Positions 18,901 to 24,520 of a stretch of 24,520 nt of DNA are shown here, in pieces (position 1 is the stretch's first letter; each line of letters begins with the position of its first letter). Below the pieces are notes generated by a model that ran no database searches, was not told the DNA's origin, and saw only the letters and a program-made list of their open reading frames with translations. Made by a program: the position numbers and the translations under genes. Source of the stretch: Cerioporus squamosus (taxonomy: Eukaryota > Basidiomycota > Agaricomycetes > Polyporales > Polyporaceae). The stretch covers positions 1 to 24,520 of the forward strand of contig JABYQS010000407.1 in the NCBI GenBank assembly GCA_022592435.1. Direction: 5' to 3'.

Positions 18901-21900
18901 CGGTACGTGCGTCGCCTGTAACTACATTCTTTTGGTTGCCGACGTTGGCTATGTTGCGCTTTGCAGACTTCGAGGAGGACTCACCGTCGAAAGCCAGCTC
19001 TTCCTCGCGTCCGCTTCCGGAAGCGATGCAGCCAAGACGACCAAGCACGGGCCCTGGGTCTGCTAGCGGTTCAACTCGTCACGCATCGCTGCGGGTATCC
19101 TCAAGACCGACAAACCCGCAGACTTCTAGAGGCGTGAGCGGCAACGCGACGTTCCTGACGGAGTGCAGCTTCGGCGTTGCCCACGACCGCCTGGTGCAAG
19201 TGATAACGGACGTGCAGCCATTCGAGCCGTATTGGGAAGAGCTCACCTCCATCGACCTGTCTGGGCGCAACATTGACAGCACCGCGCGTCTCAAAGAGTT
19301 CTTGCCCAAGCTGGATTCATTGTCCTTGTGAGTACCTGGTTTCACCGTAGACCGTTCTGACGCCGCCCCATTGCTACGCGAGAGTCGTTCTCATGAGAGG
19401 ATGACCCAATTGGTGCGCGGAAGAACGGTGGTGTTCCGATACTGCGGTCGTGGACATTGCCGCGCAGCATGGCAGCTGACTAGTGAGGAATTGACAGGAA
19501 CTCAAACCAGCTATCATGGCTTAGCGGCGTCCCGAGCACCGTGCGGACACTTTCCGTCGCGTCGAACCAGTACGTACCTCTATTGTTCCGTCCGCTAGGT
19601 CTCTTGCTAATTGACCGGGTTGGCCGCGCGTTGTGACTTAGGTTAACGGGGGTCACTTCGTTCAGTCACTTGTTGAACCTGGAGAACCTCGATATCAGCC
19701 GAAACCAGGTTGACTCTCTACGTCGTAAGTTACCGAAGCCAATAAACTTTGGGAGCGAAGCTCAAGGTATCATCAATCTAGAACTGGAATGCCTGAAACA
19801 TCTGCGCGAACTGCGAGCCGATGGCAACCACATCGCGAGTGTGGACGGCCTCCAGAAGATGGACGGACTTATTAAACTGAGTCTACAAGGCAACATTATC
19901 CGCGAGATGGATCTTCACGACTTCAAGTGGTGAGTTTGTCGATCGCACGTTCCTTCCTGTGCGCAAGGCATCATTCCCGCCCAGTGGCCGTCGCTCTCGT
20001 CTTCGAGAGCGCCGTTGCTGGGGAAGGTCATTTATCACGTCCACCTACGACAGACTGACGATATTGCTGTTTGACAGGACTCGGCTGGAGATGTTGAACC
20101 TCAGCCATAACCGGATATCCAGCATCGGAGGCCTTGCGTCCGTTCCATCACTCGTCGCACTCAATCTTGGTGGGTAAATTCGCATAACCGTCTGGACATC
20201 ACCTGCCGCATAGAGAAGGACCGTCTGGGCGTCTCCTCGCTAGTTGATCTTCGCTGCCCAGGGTGACAGTTGCGCCTGAAGCTGCGCTTCCATGTCTCGC
20301 AATGCTGATACTGTCTTCTTTCAGACAACAATCAATTAGGCGAGTTCGAGCCTGAAGTCGCCATGCCTCGACTGCGGATCCTCCGCTTGAGCGGCAACCG
20401 CCTGCAGACCCTCAACGCGACCCCTTTCCCAAACCTTCGCACACTATACGCCGACAACAATTCCCTGGGTACGATTGTGAAGGCATACCGCCTGACCAAG
20501 CTTGAGAACCTGAGCGTCCGGAATCAGAGCGGTCGGGCTGGCCTGTAAGTCCACCGATACCCCTCGTTCCCACCCTTCTTCTCCTCGCCTTGTCCACGGC
20601 TCGCGCTGGGCGTGAGGCGCAATTCGGAGGCGTTGTGCTAATCTGCCTTGTTCGCATCATAGATCAATATCGATTCGCGACGTACGTGATGTGAAGCGTC
20701 TGTATCTGTCCGGTGAGTGTCTCGTTTCGACCCTGGGTGCGAATCTAGCCGGGAAGGCCGGCAGAGGTGCCCGCGGTGTATACGGTTGCTGACAAATCTG
20801 TCCTAACCTCCCGATCTTTCCTTTCCGTGCATGTTCGACGGATATGCTGTGCAGGCAATCCGCTCAAGCCCGGATTCCTGTCCGAACCGTGCTACAACCT
20901 CGTCTACCTGGAGCTGGCCGCATGTCGCCTCATCACTCTGCCTGCGGACTTCTCGCGCATGGTCCCTAATGTCCGCGTGCTGAACCTCAACTACAACTTC
21001 CTTGAGGATCCTCGTCCGTTGGAAGGCCTGACCCGTCTCCGCAAGCTGACGATCATCGGTTCGCGGATCAAGGGCGCGAAGCAACTCATTCGCATGGTCC
21101 GAGGGATGAAGGATATCGAGATGATTGATTTCAGGTGAGTCGCGCCGAGCCGCGATTCTTTCTCGCTTCATCCTTCCGCGTTCCGTTCCTTCACACATAC
21201 GTGCGCTATGTGGAAGGGGTGGAATCTTTGCAGGGTGGCTCGGTGGGTGGGGCGCAACGGCTGGGAAGGAGTTTCGGCATCCTTCACGTGAGTACCGCAT
21301 AGTGTACTCCGTGCGACTGCGAACCGCATTCAGAACCGGTGGCGCTATCTCTTCCCTGCATGCGCCTCCTCCACCGTATCTTTGCCGTACCCGTCGCATT
21401 CTTTGTGGCCTCCCGTGCCTCTGGCTCGTAGGCCCGTCTGGCCGCTCTGCTTCCGCGTGTCGCTTACTCGCGGTTCCATTTGTCCCATTGTACCCGTGCG
21501 CTTTTTTACTCGTACCTTGTTTTGGGTTTGGGTTTGCGCTTGACTGAATATGCCCGATCGCTAACTATGATTTCTCCCGCGTGCCTGCTCCTTCCTACAC
21601 CACCCCACCACACCGGTCTTTTCCATCGGGCGTACCATATTGCGTAACCTGGCACGCACCCGTGACCCTCCATCGCGCGCAGGATGAACCCTTGCACCCT
21701 GGGGTGGTACCTCCCGCTGCTAGTCAAGGACGTACCAGGGGCATTGCAACCGTCCGACAGTGATCGCGCCGGAGACCTTCCGGCGCTGGAGCCGGGCCCA
21801 ATAGGCGGTGCTCGACCGGAGGAAAGTAATCGTCAAGCTTTTTCGCAGGATTCCCAAATGCAACGGGGAGGTCCAGGCTCCAGCTCCCGCCGAGAGCACG

Positions 21901-22274
21901 GGCAGTACACACAGGCCGACGCTCCACACCTGCAGGCAGGGCGAGGCAGTCTTCAAGCGCCGCTGTTATGCTCCCGGATTCAGGCGACGGCGAGGTCCAG
22001 AAGCCGCGAAAAGAACGGGGGCAGAAACGAGCTTGTCTGGCGCGAACTGGATGCCAAGTTCCGACGGGATCTGCCCGACGAGGCGTACGTCGGACGACTG
22101 GCCTACCGCGGTCTGGTCATGCGGGCTTGCCCCAACATCGTCATGCTGGACGGCATCGAGGTCGAGCGGAAGGAACGCGACAAGGCCGAGCGTCTGCTCC
22201 GGAGTATCTTTGGCGCTGGCAAGGCAAAAGATGCGGGCCTGTCGGGGATGACCATGGAGGTGGAGGGGAGCTAG
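15952..22274 (+). CDS. Nud1/Cdc11-type leucine-rich-repeat scaffold protein
   Basis: The eleven-exon model is 15952-17032, 17094-18902, 18967-19327, 19498-19569, 19642-19724, 19782-19929, 20078-20169, 20325-20544, 20663-20712, 20855-21134 and 21683-22274, 1595 aa. Nine introns are 57-170 nt and the last is 548 nt. Most donors are GTRNGT (intron 1 uses GTTCGT); all phases agree. The start MSSAQPKPAWLTDELADVDG is acidic. The N-terminal 960 residues are Ser/Pro/acid-rich, with short ordered blocks: GGTFIVREEMPAVPLLPKTPG, KDFFSPLALEKMF, MVFDRVMMRWVKATA, ESEDPFRDIESL and RRSVSFSDG. A block starting TFLTECSFGVAHDRL (about 1025) leads into about ten leucine-rich repeats (LTSIDLSGRNI, LENLDISRNQV, LEMLNLSHNRI, LRILRLSGNRL, LVYLELAACRL, VRVLNLNYNFL). 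The cap includes MNPCTLGWYLPLLVKDVPG (1400-1418), LDAKFRRDLPDEAYVGRLAY and LDGIEVERKERDKAERLL. In yeasts this family anchors SIN/MEN kinases (Cdc7/Sid2-type) and the Spg1/Tem1 GTPase at the spindle pole body for mitotic exit and septation. The role here is inferred from homology. Confidence 0.88.
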
Positions 22275-23037
22275 GCCGGCGAGGTGCCCTGCGGAAGGTT
22301 TGCGGTCGGATGCAGGGCCGCTCTCTTCCATCTCCCCCTTCTAGTGCGGGCGCGGGACGCCTATACGAGGTGCGGCGAGGAGGGCGAAACGCCACGTTTC
22401 TGGGACGGTGCGACGACTGCGCCGGCGGGTGGTTCGTGGGTGGGAGCGGTCGGTTCCTTGCTCTCTTCCGGGCTAGCCGGTGCGGGGAAGGCCACCGGCC
22501 GTGGTTCAACCGTCCATGCTCGGATAGTCGGGTGCGCATGGGAGAGCGCGTGGTGATGAGTGGCGAGCAGAGAGGGCGGGGATCCGCCACCTGCTGCTGG
22601 GTAGCCGCTGGTATGGGTGCTGGGTGCATTTAGCGTTTGGTCGGGGACCGCGCATCATGTTTCACGATCTATCACATACACATACGACTTGAGCATGTCC
22701 CTCTCGCGTTGCATTGCATTAGTTTACTCGATATGTCATCTTACATACTACAAACTTACTCGACTCAGTTGCACAGCTACCCCTACCGCCGCGGGAAGAT
22801 CTGCGCTAGCAGCCGGGCTGTGCGCCGCTCCGCCAACGCTCTAGGTCGCAGTGGGCACGGAGCGCGCGGTCTTGGTGGACGCGATCGTGACTCTGTGTGG
22901 GTACTTGGGCAGCGGCGCGAGATATGTCCGCAGTGCGAAGATGCCGTCGACACAATATGCATTTATCGTCAAGCATGGAGGCGGTGCGAGTAGTGCAGCA
23001 TGACGAATAATGGCCGGATACCCGTGTGTATACAGGT
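22275..23037. other. 3' flank of Nud1/Cdc11 gene
   Basis: GC-rich sequence to about 22630, then an AT-richer stretch (about 22650-22770) that could hold the 3' UTR end. The frames here on both strands have no recognisable content. Confidence 0.4.
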
Positions 23038-23503
23038 TCAGTAGGAGTAGGAGATCATGACGACCTAAGTTGTGTGATGAGCAAGACTCGCGGGGGCGAA
23101 AGGACAACCGGCACCCACATATTGCAGGGCTACGGAGAGCAGGCTCTCGCAGTCTAATGAGAATGGTAACGGCAAGTACTCACCTCGCCGTGAACCGTCG
23201 ACGTCAAAATGTACAGCTGCGCGGGCGCGAACGAGCGCAGTCTGCGCTGAGGATGACAATCTACTCAGAGAGTGCTGCACAGTACATCCAGCGCGTGCGT
23301 GTGTGAACCCGCTCTCCGGGAGGGAGAGCTCCGGGTGTGCGATAGCCACTTGACCCTACTCGAGCAGGCATCGCGAGAGGCAATTGGACGTCCGCCTCCG
23401 TGCCTTCCGGGCCTGTGCCGCCCCCTTGGTAGAGGACGATGAAGGCGTATGATGTTGCCCTTGACGATGAGTATATGTTGCTATGACGCGCCGCCGCGGA
23501 GTC
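23038..23503 (-). CDS. Candidate 3' part of a small spliced gene, unidentified
   Basis: Three minus-strand pieces join in phase. 23503-23360 is 48 codons including SYAFIVLYQGGGTGPEGTEA and PLAMPAR. 23246-23184 is 21 codons, RLRSFAPAQLYILTSTVHGE, after a CTCAG acceptor and before GTGAGT. 23064-23038 is VVMISYSY and TGA, after an ACTTAG acceptor. The introns would be 113 nt (23359-23247) and 119 nt (23183-23065). No family is recognised and no start codon is assigned; upstream coding may continue past 23503 through another intron. The GTGAGT/TTAG intron is the best evidence. Chance cannot be excluded. Confidence 0.3.
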
Positions 23504-24520
23504 CTCAGCTCGGACAGGCAGTCAGGGTCGTACAGGTGCTACGTACACCAAGCACAAGGACGCGACGGCGACGTCGACGTCAGCGTGAAGGTTCCGACGT
23601 GCAAGGTTGCCAGTGTGTGCGTGTGTGTGGGACGCATCCACCCGTGCTCGCCCGCTCCCATCGTGGAACCCTCAGGCTCCCTGTCGAAGTGCCAGTGCCA
23701 GTGGCGTGCCGCTCCTACCACATCTTGTTCGGGACAGCCTGAGACAGACCCGCACGAATGAAGAGAAGGAGGCTGGAGCTCCTGAGCTGCCCCACCTTGG
23801 GGTCCACTGCTGCTAAGAACAGGACTCGGCCATGCGGTCGTGGACGTGGACCAGGGCCGTGGTTATCTTGCGGTTCTGCGACCTGCGGTTCTGTGACCTG
23901 CGACCTGCGGCCTGCGGATGCGCGTTGTAAGTATAAGCGTGGCAGTTCGGGCCAGTGGTGCGTCCGTGCTTTGCGCCGGGAGGTGCGTGGTTAGCCGCGA
24001 ATGCAATGAAGGCGCAGTGTCCGCATGCTGACTGTGCGGTATCGCGAGGGCCAGGGCGAGGGTTTCGGGGTAGGATTGCGTGAGCTAGGTAGATGGCAAC
24101 GAGTGGGTGACGTGCTCACGCGGTGGTGGTAGATTGTATGCAAGTGGAGATGTCTCAAGTTGGGTGTGCGAGGCGAAGCGGGCAGTGAGCTTCAGTCCGA
24201 GTCCGAGTGCATTGTCCGGTCTTAGATAATATCGGAGCGACCCCGCCGGGGGCCTTCGTGTCTTCTTCCCGAGCTTGGGTTCAAGCACCGCTGACGCATG
24301 ATGTTTCGCATCTTGCATTTGGAGCGTCGGGCGCATGTATCACAAGAACGCGAAGGTCGTTGCGAGTCCCACTGCCGGGGAGCTGAGGTCTCATCCAGAC
24401 TCTGACCCGTCGGACGATTCGACCGGTGGCTACCTGAAACCTGCGACTATAGTTCTATAGTAGAGCATCACGATCGATTCAGAGAACGCACACTACGTAC
24501 GACATTCCGAAATCGGGCAT
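23504..24520. other. Terminal region without supported genes
   Basis: Only short conflicting frames are seen. A minus-strand frame at 24085-24336 is open for 83 codons but shows no motif. If the minus-strand gene at 23038-23503 is real, its 5' exons would lie here. Confidence 0.35.
23869..23917. repeat. Short tandem repeat, 15-nt unit
   Basis: TGCGGTTCTGCGACC (23869-23883) is followed directly by TGCGGTTCTGTGACC, then by 7-nt part-units TGCGACC and TGCGGCC. The pattern suggests slippage. Confidence 0.75.

Noticed and set aside
20803..21399. 198-codon open frame on the minus strand
   Set aside because: Antisense to a leucine-rich-repeat exon and the following intron of the Nud1/Cdc11 gene.
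22141..22629. 162-codon Pro/Arg-rich open frame on the minus strand
   Set aside because: Overlaps the last Nud1/Cdc11 exon and its 3' flank; composition is that of GC-rich antisense DNA.
1..24520. tRNA, rRNA or CRISPR features
   Set aside because: No cloverleaf with a GTTCRANYC-type box in context, no rRNA-like sequence and no regularly spaced repeats were seen by eye.

Overview
The window looks like nuclear DNA of a filamentous basidiomycete, probably a polypore-type Agaricomycete. The reasons are GC-rich coding sequence, genes split by many short introns (mostly 45-75 nt) with GTRNGT donors, CTGAC/CTAAT-like branch sites and YAG acceptors, pyrimidine-rich leaders, and protein families typical of that group. 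There is no operon structure, no rRNA or tRNA gene that I can see, and no CRISPR array. Exon coordinates below are my manual models from splice signals and reading phase. Each adds up to an intact frame, but none is backed by transcripts or alignments.

Left part (1-5650). A decayed F-box-family copy (1-1256) lies upstream of an apparently intact relative in the same orientation (2789-4758). This is a tandem duplicate pair in which one member has collected about six frame changes. Downstream is a 249-bp miniature inverted-repeat transposon (5163-5411) with perfect 26-bp termini and a TA target duplication. The DNA on either side of it joins in one open frame, so the element seems to have split an exon of an unidentified gene (5106-5650).

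Middle part (5651-10919). A seven-exon gene (6288-7690, + strand) encodes a 350-aa alpha/beta-hydrolase-fold protein. Its nucleophile elbow and catalytic-histidine motif both appear to be substituted, so it is probably a pseudoenzyme. It converges on an unidentified, low-complexity protein gene on the minus strand (8675-10919), whose 5' end is ambiguous. The sequence between them is partly a GAT/ATG-rich low-complexity tract.

Gene-poor part (10920-15951). About 5 kb without a confident gene. It holds a short inverted repeat, several conflicting protein-like frames, and what looks like a decayed multi-exon gene on the minus strand (about 14187-15329).

Right part (15952-24520). The anchor gene is an eleven-exon Nud1/Cdc11-type scaffold (15952-22274, 1595 aa): a long disordered N-terminal half followed by a leucine-rich-repeat domain and a conserved C-terminal cap. 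In yeasts these proteins sit at the spindle pole body and assemble the mitotic exit/septation kinase cascade. The last 2.2 kb contains only a weak minus-strand gene candidate (23038-23503) and a short tandem repeat. Apart from the F-box pair, the genes are not obviously linked in function.
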